A stretch of DNA of 64,000 nt, taken from contig NC_081546.1 in the NCBI RefSeq assembly GCF_901000735.1, positions 14,213,629 through 14,277,628 of the forward strand. The letters are read 5' to 3'. The position numbers and the translations under genes were made by a program. Under the pieces are notes generated by a model. That model ran no database searches, was not told the DNA's origin, and saw only the letters and a program-made list of their open reading frames with translations. Below are positions 33,793 to 45,378 of this stretch, in pieces. The DNA is from Corylus avellana. Lineage: Eukaryota; Streptophyta; Magnoliopsida; Fagales; Betulaceae. How positions within the stretch are numbered: position 1 is the first letter of the stretch; every line of letters starts with the position of its first letter.

Positions 33793-35229
33793 CAGTGGCA
33801 GAGCCACATGGTACCTTGGGGGTAGGGGTGTAAACGAGCCGAACTTGAGCGAGCTTCCCTTGTTCAGGCTTGGCTCGTTTAAATTTTACTCGAGCTCGAG
33901 CTCGAGTCGATCTTAAGGGCGAGCCAAAAAAATCGAGCTCGAGCTAATAATAAGTCGAGCCAAGCCAGCTCGCGAGCTGGCTCTTATATTTAATGTTTTT
34001 GTTTTAAATTTTTTTTTTTAACTTCAAGTACTCTTAAAACGGCTTAAGAAGTTAGTTTGCATATGAGTATTTGCTTAGCCTGGCTAGTTAAGTATGGAGC
34101 CTGAGTCAATACAACAAGGCATTTGGTTTCAAAGAGAGAGGATATGCATCTTTTTATAGATAAGCAAACTTGGAAATTGATGTTTTCTTAACAATGTGGG
34201 ACAAGTTAACAGGTTGCATTCAAAATGCATTGGGACAACGCCCCTTACAAAAAAATATTATTTTAACGTCTCTCTCTCAATCCCCCTCACCAGTCACAAC
34301 GAATCTTCCACCTGAACTCTCATTTCCCACTCTCTCACTCTCACTCACCAGACAGGTAGTGATAGTGTTTAGGTCTGTTTGATTCTTCAATAGTTTATGC
34401 CTTTCGCAATCTCCCTCAATAGTTTCTGGTTGATTCTTCTTCCTTTCGTTTGGGTCTGCTCTAATTGAATCGAGGTCTTTTTAATGATTGCTCTATCTCT
34501 CTTTGATCACGAAGGGTTTAGAATTTTTCATTCTCTAACGCTTAAATATAAATGCAATTTTAAGGTTTTAATAATTATGAGATTTATAATTAATTATGTA
34601 TTACTTAGTTAGTTTATATATATATATATATACACACGAGCTTATACGAGCTGTTCATGAGCATAGCCGAGTCGAGCCGAGCTTGCTTCGTTTAATATTT
34701 GAGCTAGGATTTGTGTTCATGAAGCGCTTCATTTAATATTCGAGTCGAACACGAGCCGAGCTTATGCGAGCCGAGCCCGAGCTTACTCGCGAGACGCTTC
34801 GCTCACTTAACAGCCCTACTTGGGGGTGCCACGGCACCCCCAAGGATTTAAAAAAAAAAAAATTTATTTTTTATTTTTATTAAACCCATGGCACTCTCAA
34901 ACTTAACACACATCACATGTTTGATGTAATATCTCAATGATGTGTAGTTGGTCAAATTTTTCTTATTTTTCTTGGAGTGATTATGGCCAGAGACTGTAAA
35001 GTGCAGTTCTAGACACTTTTTTTTTTTGTATTTCTATCTTTTTAATATAATGTCGATATGTTACATTTCTAATATATCAATTTCAGCACATATGTATGAA
35101 CTTTTATAGATATTTTTTATGATGCATATATTGTGTGAATTACCAAATTTTTAAGGTGAAGAAAAGTTTTAGGACGCAAAAAAAAATTTTAGCGGCACCC
35201 TCAATATAAAGTAGCTGGCTCCGCCACTG
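33793..35229. mobile_element. hAT-type non-autonomous element with TSD TTGGCGGG
   Basis: Ends CAGTGGCAGAGCCA (33793) and TGGCTCCGCCACTG (to 35229) are inverted repeats with one mismatch. Flanks are TTGGCGGG at 33785-33792 and 35230-35237, an 8-bp duplication typical of hAT. It sits in the fold-back element and is itself interrupted near its left end by the element at 33823-34818. No transposase is present. Confidence 0.88.
33823..34818. mobile_element. Inner hAT-type non-autonomous element with TSD CTTGGGGG
   Basis: This 996-bp element begins TAGGGGTGTAAACGAGC and ends GCTCACTTAACAGCCCTA. Flanks are CTTGGGGG at 33815-33822 and 34819-34826. The terminal parts are rich in GAGCTCGAGC-type palindromes. 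The centre is AT-rich with a TA run at 34615-34631. No coding sequence is recognised. Confidence 0.85.
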
Positions 35230-35490
35230 TTGGCGGGGGTGGTTCAACCACCCCTAGACCAGCCAAGCCACCCCTTTCATTTTTTATATTCTTTTTTATT
35301 TTTTTATTTTTAATAGTTTTAGTTTTTTAATATTTTTATTTTTTAAATTATTGATTTTTTTAATAATTAATTAATTTTATATTATTTCTTTAAAAATATA
35401 AATTTTTTTATTACCATGGGAATATCTCAACCTGCCATCCAAACTACTGCAGATTACGGTAGTTTGGAATCACTGCATGTAAGCCTCGCC

Positions 35491-35968
35491 CGTTAGGGCA
35501 TATATCCACTAAACAATAGACAAACTAGAAAGCAACAACATTAAATATATAGGTTTTTTTTTTACTCAACTTGGGAAAAGAGGATTATATGATAATAATT
35601 AAAAGAAAAATGGGTGGACTATCCAAACAATAGCCCCGAACCATCCAGACGACGGTGCTGCAATCAAAGAACCAAGAAACCGTCTAGACTAAGTCAAAAA
35701 AATAACCTGACCCATCAAGAGAAGAAGAGCGGCCATGCAGGATTGCTAACAAAGGCAACACAAAAGTCACCGAAAAAAACACCTTCCGAAACTCTTGCAA
35801 GGAGAACCACCAAACAACGGCACCCAAAAAGGGAGGAACAAGGACACCAACAAGCACCCACGTACACCACAACACACAAAACTGGAAGGCAAAATCTCCA
35901 CCTAAATGTATAGTTGAACGAAGAGCAGGACAACAACACACGGCTCCCAACATGTTACAACTCACTTT
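35491..35968 (-). other. Unassigned host sequence between fold-back element and LTR element
   Basis: The minus strand has an open frame at 35684-36007 that extends into the LTR. With the two LTR elements removed, the frame continues through 42065-42136 and 47291-47400 without a stop. Trp/Cys/Phe-rich composition argues against a normal protein. No family is recognised. Confidence 0.35.
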
Positions 35969-35973
35969 CCTGT

Positions 35974-37369
35974 TGATGTACAAATTTAATTGTACTCGCA
36001 AGCGCACGAGTCGTGTGCAATATAGTGTGTGTGCAAGTGCGAGGTCGATCCACAGGGAATTGTGTTTGTGAAATTTAATTTCTATCTAAATCAATTATAT
36101 CTTAACCTAGTTCCGAATGATTTTGATTTTGAAAATAAACTAACATAAACTAAATAAAATAAAAATAATCAAAAGATAAACGACTAAGGTTTTAGAATTC
36201 ACCTCACCAAATCAAAGCATACATTCTTATGTTTTCATTCATGCATCCGACAAACAATTAAACCCTATATATATGTTCTATTGTTTTTTTATAAACCAAT
36301 TGAATCATTCGATGAATCCATCTCTATTACAAATCACAACGAATATCCAATTGAGATCAAATCATCCATTGTATCCGTAAATCACAATGGATATAAGTCT
36401 CAATCAAATCATTCGATGTATCCGTTGGATGAAACACAACGAATATCCAACATTTTCACGATTTATAAACAACAATCAATCACAATTTTGTCACACAATT
36501 GAACTGAAACGAACATACATTACATTAAACAACGGATTTGTACGAACGAAACATAAAAATATAAAACTAATCAATGGTGAGGCTTCATCTTCAACCTTAG
36601 TTGAAGAATTAGCCTCTCATGACAAAAGAAATCATAAAGAAACTAAATTACTTCATTAAAATTAAAAACTTACAAAAGAATTCGAGTTCCAAGCTACAAA
36701 AACCCAGAAAACACGGAAAGCGACCAAGAACGGCGCCCCCGGCGCGTCTTCGTCTGATCCCCCTCAATTGTGAGGCTTAGAGGTCTATTTATAGGGCTTA
36801 GGAGAGTCCTAGAAGCCCTAGTAATCCTAGGAATTTCGGAGATTTAAGTCCAAGCCCAATTAGGTTAAAGAAAACCTAAGCCCAAATCGGAATAGGATTC
36901 GCCCAGAATTGCGGTCCTATCTTGCGGCGTGATTTTGGCCTTGCGGCGCTCCGAATTGGGAAAATGATATTTCACAATGAATTGTATAAGTTTGAGTTAT
37001 CTTTCCAATGCCGCTTGAATCACCTCAATCGGATATCTGAGCTGAAAGTTATGGCCAAAATACCGAGACGTATTCAGAATCCAATTTTGCATCCAATCCG
37101 ATTTGACTTCAAATTGAGAAATTCCGAATTAATCCTTTCCTTTATTTGATTAAACTTTAACCATGATTGGTTAAGCTTAACCATATCTTCTAGATCTTCC
37201 CAATTTGCCCTTTAAGCTTGGAATTTTTCCAGAAACGCTTTATTTTCTTCCAAAAGCCTATAAAACAAAGAAAATACAAAAAGGAAGTAAAATGGCCTAA
37301 TTAACCAAAACTAAAGGATTAAAACATGCAAGTTAAGGGCTGAAAATATGAATATTCTAGCACTTATCA
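35974..37369 (-). repeat. 3' LTR of the young gag-only element
   Basis: 1396 bp, plus strand TGATGTACA...CACTTATCA. It contains TCTATTTATAGGG (about 36783-36795), a possible minus-strand TATA region. Confidence 0.93.
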
Positions 37370-38682
37370 CACCCCCAAACTTACATATTGCTAGTCCCTT
37401 AGCAATACAAAACTAAAAACAAGAATGGAAAAACAGAAAACAAAAGATAAATCCATCTTTCGTGGGATGTACGATTGCATTTAGCGTATGCAACAAGCCT
37501 TTTAAACCCCTAGGCATCCCTAGAGGACGAGTGAAGTCTCGTGAGGGTTTAATAGAAATGATACCCACAAACATTTTTAGCACTATGTCATTGACAAACA
37601 CAATTTTCATACAAACATATGGTTCTCATATCATGAGCAGGTTTAACAAAGTAAACACCACAATCAAATCATCAAGCCAACCACAAATCATTCAACTCAA
37701 AGGTGGAAATTTGAGACAACACAAGCTCCAAATGTGCAAAGTGAGACTAACACAAAGTTAAGAGGCTTCAATTTTTCTCAAAGTTTGGTGTACCTCAAAA
37801 TTCATAGGAATTTACACAAATGAAAACACCAAAGGCTTAGATCAAGACATGCATTTTTTTTTTATATATATTTTTTATTTTCATTTTTTTGTGTAGGCTG
37901 TGCAATGTTCGGCTCCCTTAAGCTTTCTAATTGACCTATGTAACGAGTATTGGGCCAGTGACTCCCAAACCAGATGGTTTTAGGGCACTAGATGTAAAAC
38001 ATCCCTAAGGCTTAATTACTCAAGTCAAAAAGGCTACGAAGCCAAACTAGCCATACAGTCAACCAAGTTGAATTTCTCATCTTTTTACGCGAACACTCAA
38101 TGCTTAGTGAGGCATGAGATCCGGTTACTCAATGAAAAGCTCAAACTGATGATGACAATTTTTTTTTTTTTTTAATTTTTTATCTTCAAGCCAAGGTTTC
38201 ATCAACACTTCATCCTACAAATCACAAGGCACACCCTAATCAATCCAAATCTCATACCTCACAAACTTTATGCTAGTGTGCTTGTGATAATCAACTCAGA
38301 CATGTGAAGTCTCTCTAATCCACCAAATGAGTCAAAGGACTCGGATTTCTAATGACATGTAGTGTTCAAAAAGTTAAACACACTAATGACATGCAAACCA
38401 CAGTTATGATGTAACTCATGACCAATCAACAACATAGCACAATTTTTTTTTTTTTAAACAAAACAAACAGATAAAAACAAACAAAAAGACACAAACAAAC
38501 AAAAAGACAATGTGTTTGTCCACACCCCCAAACTTAAATGACACATTGTCCCCAATGTAGCAAGAGACACAATACCGTAGGATGCGGAAACTCGAGTGTG
38601 CAAAGGCCAGGGCGTCCCCCAAACTTGAACACCAAAACACCTGTCAAAATCTAGCAGCAATATTTTCTCATAGAAACAAATA
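37370..38682 (-). other. Non-coding 3' interior of the young gag-only element
   Basis: There is no ORF of recognised content. It holds the polypurine tract next to the LTR (37370-37380), phrases shared on the opposite strand with 16240-16360 of the nested element (about 37900-38010), a second CCCCCAAACTTAAATGACAC phrase near 38525-38545, and T-runs (37855-37870, 38159-38175). Confidence 0.6.
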
Positions 38683-40068
38683 TCAAAAGATTAATTGCTG
38701 ATAGAAATAAAAAGAAAATGACACAAAATGAAATGACAAAAAGGAAAAGAAATCAAAATAAAGTGCTGAAAATAAAAAGAAAGAAAGAATACCACACTTT
38801 CCTCGATCATTTGGGTGTCCAACCAATCCCTTCCATCCTTTCTTCTTAAGAATTTGATATCCCTCTGGAAGGATGTTTTGCCGTCTCAGGTAGCCTAGTT
38901 GCTTGCTTCGAAAGATCTTCTTAGGAACATGGTTCCTAGATTTGTGACCTTGTGTGCATAGATCCTTGAGAATTTTAGCATGAGACGGCTCTTTGAGACA
39001 TTGAAGAACTGAAGGTTGGGGTTCATGAATTGTCTCAAGAGGGATTTTGATGAAGGAGTGAGCTTCAGTACTCACTCCCTTGTCACTGGACAGATTTGGA
39101 GTTGATGGGGGCTCAATGTGATCAACCTGCTCCTCTTTTTCTTTCTCCTCATGGTTACCCACAATGAAAGGCTCAGCTGCTAATGAGGGTGAGTTAGGGA
39201 ATGATATCTCAGTGGTTTCCCCATTTTCAATTCGCATCTTAGGAGTGGAGTCCAATAAGGCATCAGCTTGCTCAAGTAACTTGTCAAGGTCTAGGTCACA
39301 TCCAAATTGAGCAAAGCACTTTCCCAATGGGTCCTCTAGACTTGTCTCATCAACAGTCTCCTCAACAATTTTCTCTCTCCTAATTGGGGTGGTGGCTTTG
39401 ACATGCTCATGATAAGGATTGCTAGAATCATCCTCATCAATCATGTAGTGCCTTTCAGCCATCAACTGACTTTGAAGCTCTTCTTCCTCTATTCTAGTGA
39501 GTTCAGCAACTAAATAACCAAGCTGTCCATCCAACTTTTCAATTGCTTGAGTGTTGGCCATGGCTGCATTCTTCACTTCATTTATGGCTTGGGAGTTGAC
39601 CATGGTGGCATTTTTAAGCTCTTGCAAGGTTTGGCCATTAGACTGTATGAACTCTTTGAGGGTGTTTTCCAATGATAAATCTTGTGGAGGATAATTGCAG
39701 GGTGAAGGGGTAGAGGATTGGTTGTCGAACTGCGGATATTCAGGATGGTGCAGTTCATCAAATTGGGGAGCATAATTTCCCGTAGCATTAGCTTGCCACG
39801 AGAAATTAGAATGGTTGCTCCAATCGAGGGTGTAGCAATTGAAATTTGATTCAGACCCCAAACTGGAGAAATTGGTGTTCATCTGCTCATGTGAAAAATT
39901 GGAAAATTGTCCCCAAGATGGACAATTACCTGAACTATGATAAGGGTTAGAGCAGTATGAACATGGTCCATGTGGGTGAAAATGATGAGGATGGTTGGAA
40001 AAAGCGGGTGTCCTACAACTAAGGGTAGCATTAAAATTACCTAAAGGAAAATTCATGCTTATCCTCAC
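38683..40068 (-). CDS. Gag-like protein of the non-autonomous LTR element
   Basis: Uninterrupted 461-codon frame, the only ORF of the element. Near the N terminus is a canonical CCHC zinc knuckle, CSYCSNPYHSSGNC (C-x2-C-x4-H-x4-C), within an Asn/Ser/His/Phe-rich region. A predicted coiled coil follows at about residues 135-205 (repeated NATMVNSQAINEVK and NAAMANTQAIEK phrases), then an acidic linker. Near the C terminus RRQNILPEGYQILKKKGWKG is a motif I recall from 3' regions of plant Athila-type elements. The last 35 residues are Phe/Ser-rich and may be read-through of non-coding DNA. No capsid, protease or polymerase domain is seen. It probably binds element RNA; this is inference. Confidence 0.75.
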   Translation of the reverse strand: MRISMNFPLGNFNATLSCRTPAFSNHPHHFHPHGPCSYCSNPYHSSGNCPSWGQFSNFSHEQMNTNFSSLGSESNFNCYTLDWSNHSNFSWQANATGNYAPQFDELHHPEYPQFDNQSSTPSPCNYPPQDLSLENTLKEFIQSNGQTLQELKNATMVNSQAINEVKNAAMANTQAIEKLDGQLGYLVAELTRIEEEELQSQLMAERHYMIDEDDSSNPYHEHVKATTPIRREKIVEETVDETSLEDPLGKCFAQFGCDLDLDKLLEQADALLDSTPKMRIENGETTEISFPNSPSLAAEPFIVGNHEEKEKEEQVDHIEPPSTPNLSSDKGVSTEAHSFIKIPLETIHEPQPSVLQCLKEPSHAKILKDLCTQGHKSRNHVPKKIFRSKQLGYLRRQNILPEGYQILKKKGWKGLVGHPNDRGKCGILSFFLFSALYFDFFSFLSFHFVSFSFYFYQQLIF

Positions 40069-40641
40069 TCTTTAAACAAAGCACACTTCCACATGAAACA
40101 TTAACCAAAAAAATTTTTTTGGATTTTTTTGGTTTTTTTTTTTAAAAATAAAATAAAATAAACAAAAATACCAAAAATTAAAAACAACAAATCAAAACAA
40201 AAACTCACAAAACGGACCAAACATAAGTTTGGCAAAATTCAAGGTGCTGGCCCGTTTTGGTGTAGTCTGCAAAGGTGCACTCGAGCGCAAGTGATGTGCG
40301 ATCGAGCGTACATGGGCGCGGGGTGTGCGCTCACGCGCACCTGCGGAAGTGTCGAGCGCAGGCACGCGGGATGCTTGCTGCGTTAGGCTCGAATGCGCTC
40401 GAGTGTAGGTGATGTGCGATCAAGTGCTTTGGCAGGGACTAGTTCCTTCGGCAGAGCTGCAACAGAAACAACAAAACAAACAACTTTTTCTCTTTTTTTT
40501 TTTATTATTTTTTTTATTAGTAACTATAAACAGAAACAAATAAAAAAAATAAAAATAAAAGGCAACAAACTGTAAAAAGAAAATAACTAGTAGAAAAATA
40601 AAATCAATTTAAACAAAAATCAATTTTCACAAACAAACAAA

Positions 40642-40659
40642 TCCCCGGCAACGGCGCCA
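40642..40659 (-). other. Primer-binding site of the young gag-only element
   Basis: Minus strand TGGCGCCGTTGCCGGGGA, five bases inside the 5' LTR end at 40665. This is the conserved primer-binding sequence of plant Athila/Tat elements; the matching tRNA (Asp, from memory) was not checked. Confidence 0.85.
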
Positions 40660-40664
40660 AAATT

Positions 40665-42059
40665 TGATGTACAAATTTAATTGTACTCGCAAGCGCACGA
40701 GTCGTGTGCAATATAGTGTGTGTGCAAGTGCGAGGTCGATCCACAGGGAATTGTGTTTGTGAAATTTAATTTCTATCTAAATCAATTATATCTTAACCTA
40801 GTTCCGAATGATTTTGATTTTGAAAATAAACTAACATAAACTAAATAAAATAAAAATAATCAAAAGATAAACGACTAAGGTTTTAGAATTCACCTCACCA
40901 AATCAAAGCATACATTCTTATGTTTTCATTCATGCATCCGACAAACAATTAAACCCTATATATGTTCTATTGTTTTTTTATAAACCAATTGAATCATTCG
41001 ATGAATCCATCTCTATTACAAATCACAACGAATATCCAATTGAGATCAAATCATCCATTGTATCCGTAAATCACAATGGATATAAGTCTCAATCAAATCA
41101 TTCGATGTATCCGTTGGATGAAACACAACGAATATCCAACATTTTCACGATTTATAAACAACAATCAATCACAATTTTGTCACACAATTGAACTGAAACG
41201 AACATACATTACATTAAACGACGGATTTGTACGAACGAAACATAAAAATATAAAACTAATCAATGGTGAGGCTTCATCTTCAACCTTAGTTGAAGAATTA
41301 GCCTCTCATGACAAAAGAAATCATAAAGAAACTAAATTACTTCATTAAAATTAAAAACTTACAAAAGAATTCGAGTTCCAAGCTACAAAAACCCAGAAAA
41401 CACGGAAAGCAACCAAGAACGGCGCCCCCGGCGCGTCTTCGTCTGATCCCCCCTCAATTGTGAGGCTTAGAGGTCTATTTATAGGGCTTAGGAGAGTCCT
41501 AGAAGCCCTAGTAATCCTAGGAATTTCGGAGATTTAAGTCCAAGCCCAATTAGGTTAAAGAAAACCTAAGCCCAAATCGGAATAGGATTCGCCCAGAATT
41601 GCGGTCCTATCTTGCGGCGTGATTTTGGCCTTGCGGCGCTCCGAATTGGGAAAATGATATTTCACAATGAATTGTATAAGTTTGAGTTATCTTTCCAATG
41701 CCGCTTGAATCACCTCAATCGGATATCTGAGCTGAAAGTTATGGCCAAAATACCGAGACGTATTCAGAATCCAATTTTGCATCCAATCCGATTTGACTTC
41801 AAATTGAGAAATTCCGAATTAATCCTTTCCTTTATTTGATTAAACTTTAACCATGATTGGTTAAGCTTAACCATATCTTCTAGATCTTCCCAATTTTCCC
41901 TTTAAGCTTGGAATTTTTCCAGAAACGCTTTATTTTCTTCCAAAAGCCTATAAAACAAAGAAAATACAAAAAGGAAGTAAAATGGCCTAATTAACCAAAA
42001 CTAAAGGATTAAAACATGCAAGTTAAGGGCTGAAAATATGAATATTATAGCACTTATCA
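40665..42059 (-). repeat. 5' LTR of the young gag-only element
   Basis: 1395 bp, almost identical to 35974-37369. It is followed by the CCTGT duplication at 42060-42064. Confidence 0.93.
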
Positions 42060-42141
42060 CCTGTCCTTATCCTTAATTCTTTTATGTATCTGATTTTCTC
42101 TTCCAGATGGAACATCAATTGCATGTGGTTTTATTTGATAC

Positions 42142-42284
42142 TGTGGACAGAATAGAATATGGGGCTGTGTCAATCATCACACTCTCACACTCCCCTCATA
42201 CTGCATATATATATAAACCAACATAGAGTACAAAGACAAAAATACCCATACACAAAAATACCCATACAATATATTTTTCTAACA
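42142..42284 (-). repeat. 3' LTR of the copia element
   Basis: 143 bp; minus strand TGTTAGAAAAATATATTG...TGTCCACA. It carries only a short TATATATATA run as promoter-like sequence. Confidence 0.92.
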
Positions 42285-42291
42285 CTCCCCC

Positions 42292-44787
42292 TCAAGCTGG
42301 AGCATATATATCATATAAGTCCAGCTTGGAACAAATAAACTCTAACTGCTTCCGACACAAGGGTTTTGTAAACATATCAGCTAACTGATCTCCAGACTTC
42401 ACAAACGGTGTAGACATATCGCCATTGAGTATCTTATCTCGAACAAAGTGATAATCAACCTCAATATGCTTGGTTCTTTCATGAAAGACAGAGTTAGATG
42501 CAATATGTATTGCAGCTTGATTATCACAAAATAATGGGATAGGAGTAGGAGAGGCAAATCCAATCTCTTGGAGAAAGAGTTGTAACCATGTCAATTCACT
42601 AGTAGTGTTAGACATTGCCCTGTATTCTGCCTCGGCACTGGACCGTGCCACCACCATCTGTTTCTTGCTTTTCCAAGTTACTAGATTACCACCCAAGAAA
42701 GTACAATATCCTGTAGTAGATCGCCTATCTGAGGGAGAACCAGCCCAATCTGCATCAGTAAACCCTTCTACCCGAAGGTGTCCATTCGGTCTATACAATA
42801 TCCCAAGGCCAGGAGCTCTTTTCAAATATCGAATAATACGAGTAACAGCTTCCCAATGTGAAACCCTAGGAGCCTCCAAAAACTGACTGACAACACCAAC
42901 TGCATATGAGATGTCTGGTCTAGTAATGGTCAGGTAATTCAACTTTCCAACTAAGCGACGATACCTACCAGGATCTTCAAACAATTCCCCTTCATCTTTT
43001 ACTAATTTCTGATTAGGATCCATTGGAGTGTCAACAGGACGAGCACCCAGAAGACCCGTCTCTTCTAACAAATCAAGTACATATTTTCTTTGAGATAAAT
43101 TGATACCTGTTTGGGATCTAGCAACTTCAATCCCCAAAAAATATCTTAGTTTTCCCAAATCTTTTGTCTGAAACTTCTGTTGTAAAAACAATTTCAACCG
43201 AGCAATGCCTCCTGAATCATTACCTGTAATCACGATGTCATCCACATATACCACAAGGAGAATATGACCAGCACTTGTATGCAAGTGAAATACTGAATGA
43301 TCTGTCTGACATTGCTGAAGACCAAACTCCATAACTGCCGCTGAGAACTTCCCAAACCATGCCCGTGGAGATTGCTTGAGACCGTACAAAGCCTTTTTCA
43401 ATTTACAGACACAACCCTGATACTCCCCCTGAGCAACAAACCCAGGTGGTTGCTCCATATAAACTTCCTCGTGCAGATCCCCATGTAAAAAGGCATTTTT
43501 GACATCCAATTGAAATAAGGGCCAAGCCAAATTAGAAGCCAAAGAAATAAGAATACGGACGGAGGAGATTTTGGCAACTGAAGAAAATGTCTCATCATAA
43601 TCAATACCATATGTCTGTGTATAACCCTTAGCAACCAAACGAGCTTTCAACCGTTCAACTGAACCATCAGGATTAAACTTAACCGTGTAAACCCATTTGC
43701 AACCAACAGGCTTCTTAGCAGGTGGTAATCGAACAAGCTCCCACGTACCATTTTGATGCAAGGCCTTCATTTCCAATTCCATAGCTTGCCTCCAACCAGA
43801 GTCAGATAAAGCATCATGCACTGTCTTTGGGGTGGAAACAGTAGAAAGATGGGAAATAAAGCAAGAATAGGAAGGAGACAAAGAACTAGTAGATACAAAT
43901 TGACTGATAGGATGTGCAGTAGTGCAAGAACGTGTACCTTTCCTTAGGGCAATGGGCAAGGAATCAGATGCAGGTGGCAGCGGATCCGAAGACGGGATGG
44001 ATGATGGTGGAGGTGCAGGAGCTGATGGACGTGGCCTACGTGTATAAACCTAGAGAGGAGCAGAAGAGCATGGAGGCAACACGACACACTCAGAGAGATA
44101 TGGAACAGGCAGCGGAACAGACGTGACATTGGGCTCAAGGGTAGACGCTTCGAAAGACGCATCAACAGGAAAATAGGCAAGAGACTCAACAAATGTGAGA
44201 TCAGCGCTAGTAAAGTAGCGACGAAGAACAGAACTATAACAACGATATCCCTTCTGAGTTGTGGAATAACCAAGGAAGACACATTTAATAGAGCGAGGAT
44301 CAAGTTTATCATAGCCAGGACCCAAGTTATGAACATAGCAAACACACCCAAAAATCTTTAGTGGTAAGGCAAACGGAGGTGAAGAAGAGTACAAGAGTGA
44401 ATGAGGAGAAACACCATCTAAGACCGAGGAGGGCATCCGATTAATGAGATAACAAGCAGTGAGGACTGCCTCACTCCAAAAATGTTTGGGGACATGCATA
44501 TGAAACAAGAGACAACGTGCAACATCTAATAAATGACGATTCTTACGTTCAGCCACACCATTTTGTTGTGGAGTGTGAGCACATGAGGTTTGATGGATAA
44601 TGCCTTTATCAGACAAATAAGTGGCAAAAGAACTAGATGTATATTCTTTGGCATTATCAGAACGCAAGATACGAATTTTTTGAGAAAATTGAGTCTTAAT
44701 CATTGTACGAAACATTTGGAAGACAGAAAATAACTCGGAACGATTTTTCATTAAAAATAACCAAGTCATACGGAAAAAATCATCCAC
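42292..44787 (-). pseudogene. Copia integrase C-terminal part, reverse transcriptase and RNase H
   Basis: One frame with a single stop. 44787-44050 holds the integrase core end: ILRSDNAKEYTSSSF, HTPQQNGVAERKNRH, then FGCVCYVH and KCVFLGYS. A TAG at 44050-44052 follows, and the same frame resumes to 42292. Reverse transcriptase begins WELVRLPPAKKPVGCKWVY, continues DVKNAFLHGDLHEEVYMEQP, and has the catalytic YVDD near 43235-43246. RNase H shows DADWAGSPSDRRSTTGY, SSAEAEYRAM and CDNQAAIHIASN, ending at LYDIYAPA. All active-site motifs look intact; only the stops disable the polyprotein. Confidence 0.9.
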
Positions 44788-44817
44788 TAATGTTACAAAA
44801 TAATGAAATTTATTGGA

Positions 44818-45378
44818 CTAGATCTTCATAGGACCCCATACATCAGAATGAACTAACTCAAAAGGACGAGAAACTCGACTAACAACTCTTGACGGAAAAG
44901 AAACACGATGGTGTTTGCCAAGCTGACACGCTTCGCACGACACAGACAACTCATGACGGAGACTTGGGACTTGATGCTTCAATGCAGGAAGGGAAGGATG
45001 ACCAAGGCGACAATGCCACTGAAGAGCTGAACTTGACGACTGCAAAGCACGAGAGGGAAATGAAGGTGAGAGATCCAGATAATATAGGCCACCAACTTCA
45101 TGCCCACTACCAATCATCCTCCGCGTCTTGAGATCTTGAAAAATGCACACAGAAGGATAAAAACTAACAGAACAGTTAAGAGCTTTGGTAATTTTACTAA
45201 TGGATAATAAATTAAACGGAAAACCGGGAACATGTAAAACGGACAACAGCTCAATATCTGGACTCAGATGTGTATGGCCAGAGCCGGCTACAGTAGAAAG
45301 GGAACCATTAGCTAGAGTGACACTGTGGGGTGCAGTAACATGATGATAATTAGAGAGAGAAGTAGACGAACCAGTCAT
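44818..45378 (-). pseudogene. Copia protease end and integrase zinc-binding region
   Basis: Same frame as the downstream polymerase. The DSGA protease motif lies just upstream of this piece, separated from it by no stop but from gag by a TAG. GAG-pre-integrase follows with HCRLGHPSLPALKHQ and CEACQLGKHHRVSF (His/Cys zinc set), then FELVHSDVWGP with the first catalytic Asp. A TAG at 44818-44820 interrupts before the rest of the core. Confidence 0.88.

Larger units (their letters stand above)
33166..35490. mobile_element. Large fold-back (long inverted repeat) element carrying nested hAT elements
   Basis: The outer arms, starting GCGAGGC...ACATGC...GTGATTCCA at 33166 and the complement ending at 35490, match over more than 150 bp through an AT-rich tract. 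GC-rich GGGGTGG/CCACCCC phrases (33480-33800 and 35230-35275) lie inside. I could not fix a target duplication. There is no transposase, and the apparent ORFs come from the low-complexity GC-rich part. Confidence 0.7.
35974..42059 (-). mobile_element. Young non-autonomous Ty3/gypsy-like element (gag only), minus strand
   Basis: Near-identical LTRs at 35974-37369 and 40665-42059 are flanked by a perfect CCTGT duplication (35969-35973, 42060-42064). By eye the LTRs differ by four substitutions and two small indels in about 1.4 kb, so the insertion is recent. On the minus strand the primer-binding stretch TGGCGCCGTTGCCGGGGA (40659-40642) follows the right-hand 5' LTR, and a polypurine tract (GTTTGGGGGTG) precedes the left-hand 3' LTR. 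The interior encodes one gag-like ORF and no polymerase. Movement would need enzymes from another element. It is related to the nested element at 12259-18148. Confidence 0.92.

Noticed and set aside
33384..33825. Overlapping Pro/Trp/Gly-rich ORFs on both strands
   Set aside because: They come from GGGGTGG/CCACCCC repeats of the fold-back element, not from protein-coding sequence.
42090..42141. Plus-strand exon-like start after a TTCTCTTCCAG acceptor-like site
   Set aside because: The frame ends soon after the copia element is removed, and the minus-strand frame is longer. Evidence is too thin for an exon call.
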